Notes under the pieces: model-generated
Database searches by the model: none
What the model was told of the DNA's origin: nothing
What the model saw: only the letters and a program-made list of their open reading frames with translations
Part shown: positions 1 through 7,648 of the stretch, one piece after another
Layout of the letters: each line of letters opens with the position of its first letter
How positions within the stretch are numbered: position 1 is the stretch's first letter
Assembly (NCBI RefSeq): GCF_002531575.1
Contig: NZ_NWTI01000024.1
Location: forward strand, 1-64,000
Direction of reading: 5' to 3'
Source: Bradyrhizobium sp. Y36
GTDB lineage: Bacteria; Pseudomonadota; Alphaproteobacteria; Rhizobiales; Xanthobacteraceae
DNA length: 64,000 nucleotides
Made by a program: the position numbers and the translations under genes

Positions 1-201
1 CTGCCAATTAGACAGACTGAATCACTGATCCCTCTGCGTCGCAACAGCCGCCTTTTTCAACAGAATCGGCCCCTAGCTGACCTTCACGGCCATGCCGACT
101 GGAGGCCACTTTTGACCCACAGCGGACTCCACCTCATCGCCTTTCAGGCGGGCGCTCATTGGTGTTCAAGACAATCAAGAAGCGAAAACAAAATGATGAA
201 G

Positions 202-232
202 AAAAAGGCCCGACCGCAAATGCGGCCAGGCC
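202..232 (-). terminator. Rho-independent terminator of the porin gene
   Basis: Read on the minus strand, an 11-bp stem (two G-T wobbles) closes a 4-nt loop (218-221) and is followed directly by TTTTTC. It lies 28 bp past the porin stop codon. The 200 bases to its left hold no gene I can support. Confidence 0.75.
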
Positions 233-259
233 AGTTTACTGGATATGAGAAAGCTGCGG

Positions 260-1009
260 TCAGTACCGTCCGGCAGAGGGCCCGCCGAACTTGTAATTCA
301 CGCGAACCGTGACGAGGTCGACATCCTGACGAATGCGATCCGCACCGAATGCAACGCCCGCGGGGGTTGTGAAGGTAAGGGTGCGATCCTGCATGAACAG
401 ATGATCGTATTCGACACCAGCCGACCAGCCGGGGGCAAAGCCGTATTCAAAGCCTACGCCGACGGTACCGCCCCAACGGGTGTCATCGCCGGTGCTGGCA
501 AGCAAGGCGCCAGTCGCAGTCGAGTAGATCCGGTTTCGATTGTCGGTCACAGCAGCACCGCCCTTGACGTAGAACAGGACGTTGTTGGTGGCCCAGCCGA
601 GCTGACCCGTGAACAGACCGAACGCATTGATCCGCGATTCGTTACGGAAGCCCGGTCCGAAGAGCGTGCTCAAGTTGCTGCCTCGCAGGTCAGCCCAGTC
701 GCCCTGCGCTTCGAGGCCGAACACCCATGTTCCAGTCTGCCAGCGATAGCCGATCTGACCACCCGCAACGCCGCCCGTTGCGTCGTGCGAACCTTCGGGG
801 CCCACCAGGAACGGGGCAACCGAATCCCAGCTGTTGCGACTTGAGCCCCAACCGCCGTTGGCGCCGATGTAGAAGCCGCTCCAGTCGTAGATCGCGGCGA
901 CCATTGGAGGTGCCTTCGTGTAGGGACGCGCAGCCAGATCTGCCGCGCTGGCCGGAGGCGATAGACCGAGCGCCAATGCCCCGGCCGTTGTCATCAGAAG
1001 TCTTCTCAC
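260..1009 (-). CDS. Omp25/opacity-type outer-membrane beta-barrel protein
   Basis: A 249-residue porin-like protein. The GTG at 1009 is chosen because GGGGAG lies just upstream and the product then begins with a clean Sec signal peptide ending PPASA. After the signal come YDWSGFYIGANGGWG, the N-terminal strand of Rhizobiales Omp25/RopB-like proteins, then alternating beta-strand segments, and a C-terminus VRVNYKFGG typical of the last barrel strand. Such 8-stranded barrels sit in the outer membrane and serve in envelope integrity more than solute uptake. It is a single-gene unit with its own terminator. The family call is firm; the role is inferred from the family. Confidence 0.9.
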   Translation of the reverse strand: MRRLLMTTAGALALGLSPPASAADLAARPYTKAPPMVAAIYDWSGFYIGANGGWGSSRNSWDSVAPFLVGPEGSHDATGGVAGGQIGYRWQTGTWVFGLEAQGDWADLRGSNLSTLFGPGFRNESRINAFGLFTGQLGWATNNVLFYVKGGAAVTDNRNRIYSTATGALLASTGDDTRWGGTVGVGFEYGFAPGWSAGVEYDHLFMQDRTLTFTTPAGVAFGADRIRQDVDLVTVRVNYKFGGPSAGRY

Positions 1010-1199
1010 TAAAGTGTCTCCCCGAAAAAGAGTTGAAAGCACGACACGCGTACCCCCACTGCCGAGCACACCTTAACCTTTCCCTCGCTCGTTGCTGTAG
1101 CCGGCTTGCAACACTCTGCCGCGATAATTCCAAATAGCTCATATCAATTAGACACTTAAGTTCCACAAGGCTTAGCATTTCTTATAGGGTGGCGAACGT

Positions 1200-1594
1200 C
1201 TTCAAGGCCGGCAGACTCTTTTGCTTCTGGCCAGTCACTGACGACGTGAAGCGCGGCTTCAACGGCACGGGGTCCGTTACAATTTTCGGATGTAGACCCA
1301 ACCGGACCTCGACGGACTGCGACAGGGAGTCCTGCGAATTGTGGGCAACAGGCCCGGAATCCAGGCGATCCCGAGCCACTCCAGAACAGCCGACACGTTG
1401 CTTCCATTCGATCGACTTCTCCGACCGTCCCACCTCCCGCTCCAGCCGCCGGTAGTGCTCGGCCAATCTTGTCGGTGGCTCGTTCGCGTCCGAGCATCAG
1501 GAAATAGTTTAGCGACTGCGATGGTGACCTGCTCGGCCGTCCAGTCGGTCCCCTTGGCCGCCGGCCCTGTATCATCTGCCTCCACTGGGTCCAC
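1200..1594 (-). pseudogene. Frameshifted remnant of a restriction-associated N-terminal domain
   Basis: Three minus-strand frames carry consecutive pieces of one domain: DWTAEQVTIAVAKLF in one, NYFLMLGRER in the second, AEHYRRLEREVGRSEKSIEWK in fragments of the third, then back to NVSAVLEWLGIAWIPG and on to HNSQDSLSQSVEV. I recognise this order from the N-terminal domain of proteins often linked to DUF3883 or restriction genes, where intact copies read roughly WT-EE--LIV-DYF-ML, HN-AL--L-GRS-GSIE-KHQ, NISAVL--LG--WI-GYKP. At least four frameshifts make it dead. The assignment comes from remembered family patterns, so the name is tentative. The rest of 1010-2177, apart from the vsr remnant, holds nothing I recognise. 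Confidence 0.45.
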
Positions 1595-1747
1595 TGGTCG
1601 CTTTCCCTGCTCGCACGGAAAAAGCCTTCCAGGCAGCAGCCCATCCGCAAACTTTCGAAAAGCCTTGCATGCGTGGTGTGCCGCGATATGCGAGTTGCGC
1701 TCGATCGCAGGACCGCCTTTATCCCTGTGGCCTTCAGGAGGTGCGAT

Positions 1748-2045
1748 TCACCGGATGAGAGTCAGGGTTGACTTATCCAAGAAGCGCTTCAGTTTGGCGG
1801 CGAGCAGATCTCGGGTACGGATCTCGCATTCCCAGATGACCAGAACTCGCCGCCCGATCTTGCGAAGTTTTTTTCTGCTATCGGCGTCCCGGGGACGTGT
1901 CGCGCGAGAGTTTTGCGGCCCAGAAATTCTTGCAGGTCGCCGGCTGTGTGGATTTCGAGCATCCTTGTGTTGATGCCAGAAACAGCCATGAACGAACACG
2001 ACCGTGGCAAGACGATGTCGTCACTCCCATTTCGGCGTCTCGATC
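1748..2045 (-). pseudogene. vsr: Decayed vsr (very-short-patch repair endonuclease)
   Basis: Pieces of a Vsr endonuclease are spread over three minus-strand frames: DDIVLPR, then VFVHGCFWHQH (the metal-site segment, usually FVHGCFWH-H), then STQPATCKNFWAAKLSRD, then KIGRRVLVIWECE with LAAKLKRFLD. These are the diagnostic Vsr motifs in their proper order (PDIVLP, FVHGCFWH, FW--K---N--RD, GW-VL-IWECE). Frame changes between each piece and loss of the N-terminal third make it non-functional. Vsr normally nicks T:G mismatches produced by deamination at a partner cytosine-methyltransferase site; no methyltransferase is present here. The neighbouring restriction-associated remnant suggests both are scars of one defence island. 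Confidence 0.7.
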
Positions 2046-2177
2046 CGACGCGGCGGCGGCGGTGCCGGTGTGCATGCCGGGCTGCTACGGCGAACTTCTG
2101 CCGGCAAAGCCGACCGATGTGTTCGTTGCCTTCTTCAAAGAGCCCACCACGACAGCGACCGCTCGCCGAACGCGCTG

Positions 2178-3152
2178 CTATCGCGGGTTCGCCCGCACCC
2201 GGACGTTGAGGCCAGGATCAAGCCGTTCATAGGAAGTTTCACCTTCCAGCTGCTGGGCGAGCAACTGGACGATGCGCGACCCCAATCCGCCGGGCTCTGC
2301 CCCCTCGGGCAGACCGACTCCGTTATCGGAAACCGACAGCTCGATGCCGCTTCCACTTGCGAACGAGACCGCAATGTGGCCGGGCCTGTCGGCGGGAAAA
2401 GCGTACTTCAGCGAGTTCGTGACAAGCTCGTTCGTGATCATGCCGATCGCGAGCGCATGGCTGCTGGCCAGGTCGATGTCCTCGCAGACCACCTGAAATG
2501 CAATCGGCCCGGGAGGCGCCAAAGACTGGAAGACCTTTTCCACGACGTTGTTCAAAAAAAAGCGCATGTTCACGGAGTTCGAATCCCGCTTTGGCGAGAG
2601 ATGGTCGTAGGCCTCCGCCATCACCTGCAGGCGACGCGCGGTGGCCTCCAGCGCGGCCGCGACTTCCGAACCGCCGTGTCTCGCCTCCAGCCTAATCATA
2701 CCGCCAAGGATTGCGAGGTTGTTCTTCGTCCGGTGAGCCATCTCCTGCAGCAGCAGGGCCTTCGTCTTGTCGGCCAAAACCACCCGCCCCAGCTCGGAGC
2801 GTTGGAATTCGGCGACGGCGGCCGTTCCGGCTGCGGTGATGGCGAAGAGAGCGTTAGTCGCCAAGTAGTCCATGCCGTTGTTGCTGGCATAGCCGACGTA
2901 GGCCCCGATGGCGACCGCGATGATGGCTGCGAAAATTCCAGAGCCGCGGTCGAAGACGAGGCCCGAGAGAAACACACCGGGAAGCAGCAGGAAATATCCC
3001 GGCGACCCCGTCTGCATCTGCAGTGCCATCTGCAGGACGGCGCAGCCCAGCATGATGCACGCCGAAATGGCGTACCTGGCTACTGTCGGAAGCCCATGCT
3101 CCAGGACGAGAGGGAAGAGCCTGTTCATGGACAGAGAACCGCAGCCACGCAT
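2178..3152 (-). CDS. Membrane-bound HWE/HisKA_2-type sensor histidine kinase
   Basis: 324 residues. The N-terminal third (about 25-120) has several hydrophobic spans resembling the KdpD-like DUF4118 membrane domain. A HisKA_2/HWE dimerisation box follows (EMAHRTKNNLAILGG, phospho-acceptor His about 140), then an HATPase with N-box NELVTNSLKYAF (241-252) and G1 box DNGVGLP (276-282). GAGGAA upstream supports the ATG at 3152. It is divergent from a single-domain response regulator whose promoter looks EcfG-type, so the pair may feed the general stress response, where HWE kinases are common. The signal is unknown. Confidence 0.88.
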   Translation of the reverse strand: MRGCGSLSMNRLFPLVLEHGLPTVARYAISACIMLGCAVLQMALQMQTGSPGYFLLLPGVFLSGLVFDRGSGIFAAIIAVAIGAYVGYASNNGMDYLATNALFAITAAGTAAVAEFQRSELGRVVLADKTKALLLQEMAHRTKNNLAILGGMIRLEARHGGSEVAAALEATARRLQVMAEAYDHLSPKRDSNSVNMRFFLNNVVEKVFQSLAPPGPIAFQVVCEDIDLASSHALAIGMITNELVTNSLKYAFPADRPGHIAVSFASGSGIELSVSDNGVGLPEGAEPGGLGSRIVQLLAQQLEGETSYERLDPGLNVRVRANPR

Positions 3153-3223
3153 GCCCGTTCCTCACTACGGCGCGTCTGCTCCAGGCCACGGGCCCAGCGC
3201 TCTCGCAAGCTGCATCAGAGCCG

Positions 3224-3248
3224 GGAACGACCGCAACGTTGCGCCGTT
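3224..3248 (+). promoter_or_regulatory. EcfG-type promoter of the response regulator
   Basis: GGAAC at 3224-3228, 17-bp spacer, GTT at 3246-3248, 34 bp before the GTG start at 3283. This matches the alphaproteobacterial general-stress consensus. Confidence 0.6.
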
Positions 3249-3282
3249 CGAATGTGAGACACTAAATCCACAAGAGCCCCCA

Positions 3283-4092
3283 GTGAGCGTACTTCTCGTC
3301 GAAGACGATCCTCTGATCCGCGAATTCGTCGTCGATGCCCTGCGCGAGGCCGGCTATCACGTGATCCATGCGAGCACGGGAGAGGAAGCGCTCGCTTGGT
3401 GCGACCGCCGCGTCGCGGATGTTCTGATCACCGACGTGAGGCTACCCGGGCAGGTCGACGGGTGGCAGATCGCGGAGCGCTATCGGGAGCAGTACCCGAA
3501 TTTGCCGGTCGTCTACGCGACCGGCTTCTCGCCGGTCCCGCCTCGCCCGGTCCAAGGCAGCCGTATCGTGAGAAAGCCCTTCCACCCGGACGAGATCGTG
3601 CGGGTGGTCCAGGAGCTCGGCGAGACGAGGCGAGCACCCCGACCTAGCGATCAACCGGCGGCCGCACGTCCGGAACTTCAGCGGGTGTGGATGCGCGAAG
3701 ATCCAAACTTCCTTCACGCAGGAACGAAGGCTTGGCTGCCAAGTTTTCCCAACGCCCCTGCCCTAGGGGCGAACCCGGTACTGGCCCCAGCTCATAGCCC
3801 CCTAGAGCTGGGGCCTTCATACCGGCAGGCTATCTGTTCGGGAGAGCTTCAGCGAAATCGCTCGCCGACCACTACTCGTCGACCGCGGCAGCGGTGTTGC
3901 CGAGCAGCTTCAGCGCCGTCTCGATCTTTGAAAGCAACGCCTGGATCTCGGCCCGTTCGTTCGGACCCGGATCGGTCTCAAGGCGCGCGAGCAACTGCTC
4001 TTTCTGGGCCAGGAGCTTCGCAACAGCCGACATCTCATCATCCCCACAGGAACCGACGGAGAAAGGGCCGCTCGAGAGCGGCCCTTTCGTAG
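3283..4092 (+). CDS. Response regulator receiver protein with an anomalous C-terminal extension
   Basis: GTG-started. Residues 1-115 are a canonical receiver domain: acidic pair EDD (7-9), phospho-acceptor D51 in LITDVRLPG, T/S-site YATGFSP, conserved K98 in VRKPFHP. There is no output domain, so it probably relays or competes for phosphate. The reading frame then continues to 4092 for about 150 residues of arginine/serine-rich sequence with no domain I recognise. That tail crosses a perfect hairpin (3783-3815) and lies antisense to a better small gene (3872-4033). Single-domain homologues are about 120-140 aa, so the tail probably arises from loss of the native stop, and the biologically relevant part ends near 3650. 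Confidence 0.75.
   Translation: MSVLLVEDDPLIREFVVDALREAGYHVIHASTGEEALAWCDRRVADVLITDVRLPGQVDGWQIAERYREQYPNLPVVYATGFSPVPPRPVQGSRIVRKPFHPDEIVRVVQELGETRRAPRPSDQPAAARPELQRVWMREDPNFLHAGTKAWLPSFPNAPALGANPVLAPAHSPLELGPSYRQAICSGELQRNRSPTTTRRPRQRCCRAASAPSRSLKATPGSRPVRSDPDRSQGARATALSGPGASQQPTSHHPHRNRRRKGRSRAALS
3783..3815 (+). terminator. Perfect hairpin, probable terminator of the response regulator
   Basis: GGCCCCAGCTC (3783-3793) and GAGCTGGGGCC (3805-3815) form a perfect 11-bp stem with an 11-nt loop. Only TT follows, so termination efficiency is uncertain. Its place inside the open frame argues that the frame's 3' part is not native coding sequence. Confidence 0.5.
3872..4033 (-). CDS. Small conserved-looking coiled-coil protein (53 aa)
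   Basis: 53 residues starting MSAVAKLLAQKEQLLARLE, with a heptad-like pattern through RAEIQALLSKIETALKLLG and an acidic end. GGGGA lies upstream of the ATG at 4033. It is short, soluble, strongly helical, and has codon use like its neighbours. It follows the 4094 gene on the same strand but a strong hairpin lies between, so it may have its own promoter or depend on read-through. No function recognised. Confidence 0.6.
   Translation of the reverse strand: MSAVAKLLAQKEQLLARLETDPGPNERAEIQALLSKIETALKLLGNTAAAVDE
4061..4088 (-). terminator. Terminator of the 4094-5533 transcription unit
   Basis: GAAAGGGCCGCT / AGCGGCCCTTTC is a perfect 12-bp stem with a CGAG loop, located 6 bp past the stop of the 4094 gene. 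The minus-strand continuation is TTTCTCC. Confidence 0.65.
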
Positions 4093-4093
4093 T

Positions 4094-4411
4094 TCACCAG
4101 CTCCGGGTACCGAAGCTGAAACCGATGCTCGGCCCACCGCCATAGTAGCCGTAGCCGCGGTCGTAGTAGCCGGGGCCGCCATAGTAGCCGTAGCTCCGGC
4201 GGACCACGTACCCGTCGTCCCCGCCGTAGTAGCGCTGGACGTAGCGTGGGCCGCGGGTCCGGTAGCAGCGACCGTACTCGTTACAAACGAGCCTGACCTG
4301 CTCGGTGGCACCGAGCTCGGCCGATGCGATGGCCGCAGGGGCGAGCGGGGCGGCATTCGCCGACGCTGCCATCAGGGTCGCCGTGAGCGCTCCCAACACG
4401 ATGGTTTTCAT
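4094..4411 (-). CDS. Secreted Gly/Tyr/Arg-rich small protein
   Basis: 105 residues: Sec signal peptide (MKTIVLGALTATLMAASANA), a short conserved core VRLVCNEYGRCYRTRG with two cysteines, then a Gly-Tyr-Arg repeat tail (YGYYGG, YYDRGYGYYGG). GGAGAAG precedes the ATG. Such proteins are common in Bradyrhizobium and are presumed periplasmic or surface-bound; the function is unknown. It starts 24 bp after the DUF1236 gene and probably shares its EcfG promoter. Confidence 0.8.
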   Translation of the reverse strand: MKTIVLGALTATLMAASANAAPLAPAAIASAELGATEQVRLVCNEYGRCYRTRGPRYVQRYYGGDDGYVVRRSYGYYGGPGYYDRGYGYYGGGPSIGFSFGTRSW

Positions 4412-4435
4412 GGTTCTTCTCCTTCGGTTGCGAGA

Positions 4436-5533
4436 TCAATCGATCTCTTCGATGATGCGACGCTCGTGAGGTTCGACGATGTAGGTGCGCCTGTCCCGGT
4501 TGATGTACCGGTACTCGCGAAGGGTCGGAGCATCCCGATAGACCTCCTCCGGGAAGGCCTCGATCTCCACGCCCTCCGGCACGCGCTCGCCGGTCCGGAT
4601 CTCGGTCCGGACCGAGCTGCCGGTGGTCACCCGCTTCTCGCGCTCGACCGGTCGCGCCTTGGCGTGCTTGCGGACGACCTCGCGTTCACGGTCGCTGAAC
4701 GTCACCTTGCGCTGCTCGGTGCGCGCCGGCGCCGACGCGGTCGAACGGCCCGAGTACGGCAGGACGGTCACGATCTTGTAGGTCGATGGTTCGACGATCA
4801 CGATCTCGTCCTTCACCAGGACGAAGTTGTAGCCCCGATACTGCGGCACGATCTCGACGACCTCGGCCGGCAGCGGCTGCAGCCGGATGTCGCGCGGGAC
4901 GACGGTGCCCACCGACAAGGAGAAGTTCACGTTGGTGAGGGGCTGCACGTTCAGGTGCGAAATCGACGCGCTGATCCGGGTCCGCTGCTGGTCGTTGATG
5001 TTCACCGACGCATTCACGTTGGTGTTCGACGAACGATCCGCCGTGTTCTGCTGATTGTTCGGCTGCTGCGCGGTATTGGTCGAGCCGCTACCCGAGGGCG
5101 ACTGCGCCTGGTTGGTGCCGGAAGCCGGCGGATTGGCGCTCTGCGTCGTGCCAGACGGCGAGTTGGTCTGCGCCTGGTTGGACGGCGTCGTGGACTGGTT
5201 CGTCGGCTGATTGGTCTGGGCCTGGTTCGTCGAGTTGCCCGAGGCGGGCGCCTGGGTGGTGTTGGTGCCTGACCCGGAATTGGACGGCGGGCTACCAGAG
5301 GTCTGGTTGGTCGATGACGGCGACAGGCTCTGAGCCGAGTTGCTGGAGGGAGTGGTCTGAGCCGAGCCCGACGAATTCGAGGGCGTCGACGTCGAAGAGG
5401 ACGGCGTCGACGTGGAGTCCTTTTGCTGCGTTGCGGACGGAGTGGAGCTCGACGTGCTCGGAGACGATTGCGCGAATGCCGAAGTCGCGATGGCAACCGC
5501 AGCGGTCGTGGCCAAGAATAAACGCTTGTTCAT
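4436..5533 (-). CDS. DUF1236 protein with long Ser/Thr/Asn/Pro-rich linker
   Basis: 365 residues. A Sec signal (MNKRLFLATTAAVAIATSAFA) is followed by about 150 residues of low-complexity S/T/N/Q/P repeats resembling a surface spacer, then two DUF1236-like modules. The first lies around VGTVVPRDIRLQPLPAEVVEIVPQ; the second, at the C-terminus, has GERVPEGVEIEAFPEEV and ends YIVEPHERRIIEEID, close to the C-terminus of the 9255-9593 protein. DUF1236 proteins are exported and associated with stress in rhizobia; no activity is known. It leads a two-gene unit with the 4094 gene. Confidence 0.88.
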   Translation of the reverse strand: MNKRLFLATTAAVAIATSAFAQSSPSTSSSTPSATQQKDSTSTPSSSTSTPSNSSGSAQTTPSSNSAQSLSPSSTNQTSGSPPSNSGSGTNTTQAPASGNSTNQAQTNQPTNQSTTPSNQAQTNSPSGTTQSANPPASGTNQAQSPSGSGSTNTAQQPNNQQNTADRSSNTNVNASVNINDQQRTRISASISHLNVQPLTNVNFSLSVGTVVPRDIRLQPLPAEVVEIVPQYRGYNFVLVKDEIVIVEPSTYKIVTVLPYSGRSTASAPARTEQRKVTFSDREREVVRKHAKARPVEREKRVTTGSSVRTEIRTGERVPEGVEIEAFPEEVYRDAPTLREYRYINRDRRTYIVEPHERRIIEEID

Positions 5534-5562
5534 CTGAAACCTCCCAAATGTGGACGCCGATC

Positions 5563-5587
5563 AACCCTCGGCGCCGCCTTCGGTTCC
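5563..5587 (-). promoter_or_regulatory. EcfG-type promoter of the DUF1236 operon
   Basis: On the minus strand GGAAC (5587-5583), 17-bp spacer, GTT (5565-5563), 30 bp upstream of the ATG at 5533. Confidence 0.65.
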
Positions 5588-5826
5588 AGCCGGGAAAATC
5601 TGGCAATCCGCAGCGAGATCGAGCTTGCGATTTGCCCGGCGGCTAGAGATGCTGCTTCGCGGAAGGGCAAGCACGCGTTCACCAAGACGGCGTCGCCCGC
5701 CCGCCCGTCGTGCGAACGCCGCTCCCACACGATCTCCATGGCACCGTGGCCCGCTGTGTCTTTTGATACATTCGCGCCACGTCCGAGGTGCTACGACTTA
5801 CCAAATGCCGAGCGGCGGGGCGGCCG

Positions 5827-6078
5827 ATGAAACGACTAAGGCATTCCTTGGGGGACGTCGGCAATCCTAGCTGTCCAAATTGCCGTGTAACAATGAAATG
5901 GTTTCGGTCCGAACTCGTCCGGGACAATCCCACGACGATGATCGCGCACCTCTTCGTCTGCCCAAATTGCAAGGGCGCGCAAGGACAGGACACGGATTTC
6001 GAGCCGGTTGTCGTGCCGCCAAACAGGCTGGCCGGACCGCGATTTCAGGTCATCAAGGGGGGCAAGCAGACCACCTGA
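5827..6078 (+). CDS. Small zinc-ribbon-like protein
   Basis: 83 residues from the ATG at 5827 (an in-frame GTG at 5788 is possible). Two CPNC knuckles (CPNCRVTMKW and FVCPNCKGAQG) about 30 residues apart form a probable zinc ribbon, followed by an acidic/hydrophobic tail ending VIKGGKQTT. No catalytic motif is seen. It sits alone between the EcfG-driven DUF1236 unit and another small secreted protein. Possible nucleic-acid or protein binder; unassigned. Confidence 0.65.
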   Translation: MKRLRHSLGDVGNPSCPNCRVTMKWFRSELVRDNPTTMIAHLFVCPNCKGAQGQDTDFEPVVVPPNRLAGPRFQVIKGGKQTT

Positions 6079-6115
6079 AAGCGGTTCCATCATGGCTTCC
6101 AGACCGGGAAAAAGT

Positions 6116-6141
6116 GGAACTTCTGCCGCGTCCGCCTCGTT
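6116..6141 (+). promoter_or_regulatory. EcfG-type promoter of the 6179 gene
   Basis: GGAAC (6116-6120), 18-bp spacer (17 to CGTT), GTT at 6139-6141, 37 bp upstream of the ATG. Confidence 0.65.
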
Positions 6142-6178
6142 AGCAATAGCCACTTTACAACTGCTTGAGGAGAACTCC

Positions 6179-6406
6179 ATGAAGAAGCTGGTCGTGTGCG
6201 GCGCGCTCGCCGCTTTCGCTCTCGGCACCCAGGCCGCCAGTGCCGCCGAGTTCTACATCGTCCGCGATGCGACGACCAAGAAATGCACCGTCGTCGACAC
6301 CAAGCCGACGACCACCACCACGACAGTGGTGGGCAACGGCGTCTACAAGACCAAGACGGAGGCCGAGTCCGCCGTAAAGACCACCAAGGTTTGCACCGAG
6401 CACTGA
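6179..6406 (+). CDS. Small secreted threonine-rich protein (75 aa)
   Basis: Strong ribosome site (GAGGAGAACTCC before ATG). A signal peptide (MKKLVVCGALAAFALGTQAASA) is followed by a 52-residue mature part: AEFYIVRDATTKKCTVVD, a run of threonines, and ESAVKTTKVC, with two cysteines that could pair. I recognise it as a recurring small exported Bradyrhizobium protein of unknown function. It is flanked by an EcfG promoter and a terminator, so it is a complete one-gene stress-inducible unit. Confidence 0.8.
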   Translation: MKKLVVCGALAAFALGTQAASAAEFYIVRDATTKKCTVVDTKPTTTTTTVVGNGVYKTKTEAESAVKTTKVCTEH

Positions 6407-6426
6407 TCGCAGGCCGATTTAACGAG

Positions 6427-6458
6427 CGGCTCGTCCGGTACGCCGGGCGGGCCGTTTT
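6427..6458 (+). terminator. Rho-independent terminator
   Basis: A 12-bp stem (three G-T wobbles), loop TACG, followed by TTTTGTTT; 20 bp after the stop of the 6179 gene. Confidence 0.75.
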
Positions 6459-6487
6459 GTTTCGGCCGAACGATTCCTTCGGAGGCG

Positions 6488-7516
6488 CTACCTGCCAGCG
6501 ACCAGCTCGCGATATCGTTCTTCGTATTCCTTCGCCATTCGGCTCGCGACGAAGCGCTCCTCGAAGCGGGCGCGGACCCTTCGTCGGTCCAAGCGGATGA
6601 CCTTCTCGACTGCTTCGATCGCCTCCTGCTCGCCGTCCACGATGAATCCGGTGACGCCGTCCTCCACGACCTCCGGCACCGATCCGGAGCGATAGGCGAT
6701 CACCGGCGTCCCGCATGCCATCGCCTCGATCATCACCAGGCCGAAGGGCTCGGGCCAATCGATCGGAAACAGCAAGGCGGAGGCGCCGGCGAGGAACGGC
6801 TGCTTCCGCAGTTCGTCCACCTCGCCGATGAGCTGGACCGTCTCTCCATCGATCTCGGGTTCGAGCTTCTTCTTGAAGTAGGCCGTTTCGGCCCGGGGTA
6901 TCTTGGCGGCGATCCGGAGCGGCATCTGAACCGCCCGCGCGATGCGTATCGCTGCTTCAGGCCCCTTCTCCGCCGTCAGCCGCCCGAGGAAGGCCAGGTA
7001 CGATCCGGCTTCGTAGGAGGGACGAAACAGATCCTTGGGCAGCCCGTGCGGAATCGTCGCGATCCAATTCGCGTCCGGGAGCGGACGCCGCTGGTTGTCC
7101 GAGATCGAGACAAAAGGAGCCTTCGGGAAAGTGCCGATCACATCGGGCAGCCCCGGAAGGTCGAGCCGCCCGTGCATGGTCGTCAGAAACGGCACTCCAG
7201 TGCGGCCCAGGACCGGCAGAGGCAACCAATCCACATGAGAATGAATCACGTCGAAATCGCGCGCGCGCTCGCCGATGGCCTCGATCAAGAGCGCGCAGGC
7301 GGCGTTCGGATCGACGCCTTTCCGCCCCAGGCGTAGCGCGCGCGGCCACACGGCATGGAGCTTGGCTTTCGTGCTCGAGTCGCCGCTCGCAAACAGCGTC
7401 ACGTCGTGCCCGCGATCGACGAGCTCGTCTACCAGCCAGGCGATCACCCGCTCGGTGCCTCCGTACAGCTTCGGAGGGACGCTCTCGGCCAACGGGGCAA
7501 GCTGGGCGATCCGCAT
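6488..7516 (-). CDS. GT4-family glycosyltransferase
   Basis: 342 residues with the GT-B fold of family 4. N-terminal half: MRIAQLAPLAESVPPKLYGGTERVIAWLV (acceptor-side Gly-rich loop) and VIHSHVDWLPL. C-terminal half: FLGRLTAEKGPEAAI (donor-site GR and K), then the E-x7-E element EPFGLVMIEAMACGTPVIA. The transferred sugar and acceptor are unknown. It is the last gene of a run of small genes on the same strand; the upstream 40-aa gene ends 4 bp before its ATG, so translation is probably coupled. Near general-stress genes this may modify a surface or storage glycan. Confidence 0.88.
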   Translation of the reverse strand: MRIAQLAPLAESVPPKLYGGTERVIAWLVDELVDRGHDVTLFASGDSSTKAKLHAVWPRALRLGRKGVDPNAACALLIEAIGERARDFDVIHSHVDWLPLPVLGRTGVPFLTTMHGRLDLPGLPDVIGTFPKAPFVSISDNQRRPLPDANWIATIPHGLPKDLFRPSYEAGSYLAFLGRLTAEKGPEAAIRIARAVQMPLRIAAKIPRAETAYFKKKLEPEIDGETVQLIGEVDELRKQPFLAGASALLFPIDWPEPFGLVMIEAMACGTPVIAYRSGSVPEVVEDGVTGFIVDGEQEAIEAVEKVIRLDRRRVRARFEERFVASRMAKEYEERYRELVAGR

Positions 7517-7520
7517 CGAG

Positions 7521-7643
7521 CTAGGCTCCGAACACGATGCGCAAGCCGATCACGATGATCGCGGAGATCAGAAACGAAATCGCGAGCAGCGTCCAACCGG
7601 GCCTTGTGCTTCCGATGGCTGCGCGTGCCAATAGCATTTTCAT
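7521..7643 (-). CDS. Tiny single-span membrane protein (40 aa)
   Basis: Forty residues: basic N-terminus (MKMLLARAAIGSTRPGW) and one membrane span (TLLAISFLISAIIVIGL). It begins 5 bp after the stop of the 69-aa gene and ends 4 bp before the glycosyltransferase ATG. It lacks a strong ribosome site of its own, as expected for coupled translation. Length and spacing favour a real gene, but there is no family support. Confidence 0.5.
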   Translation of the reverse strand: MKMLLARAAIGSTRPGWTLLAISFLISAIIVIGLRIVFGA

Positions 7644-7648
7644 GCACG

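Noticed and set aside
4990..5470. Repetitive Ser/Thr/Asn/Gln-coding stretch that looks like a tandem array
   Set aside because: The repeats are irregular codon-level low complexity inside the DUF1236 protein, not direct repeats with spacers; no CRISPR array is present in the window.
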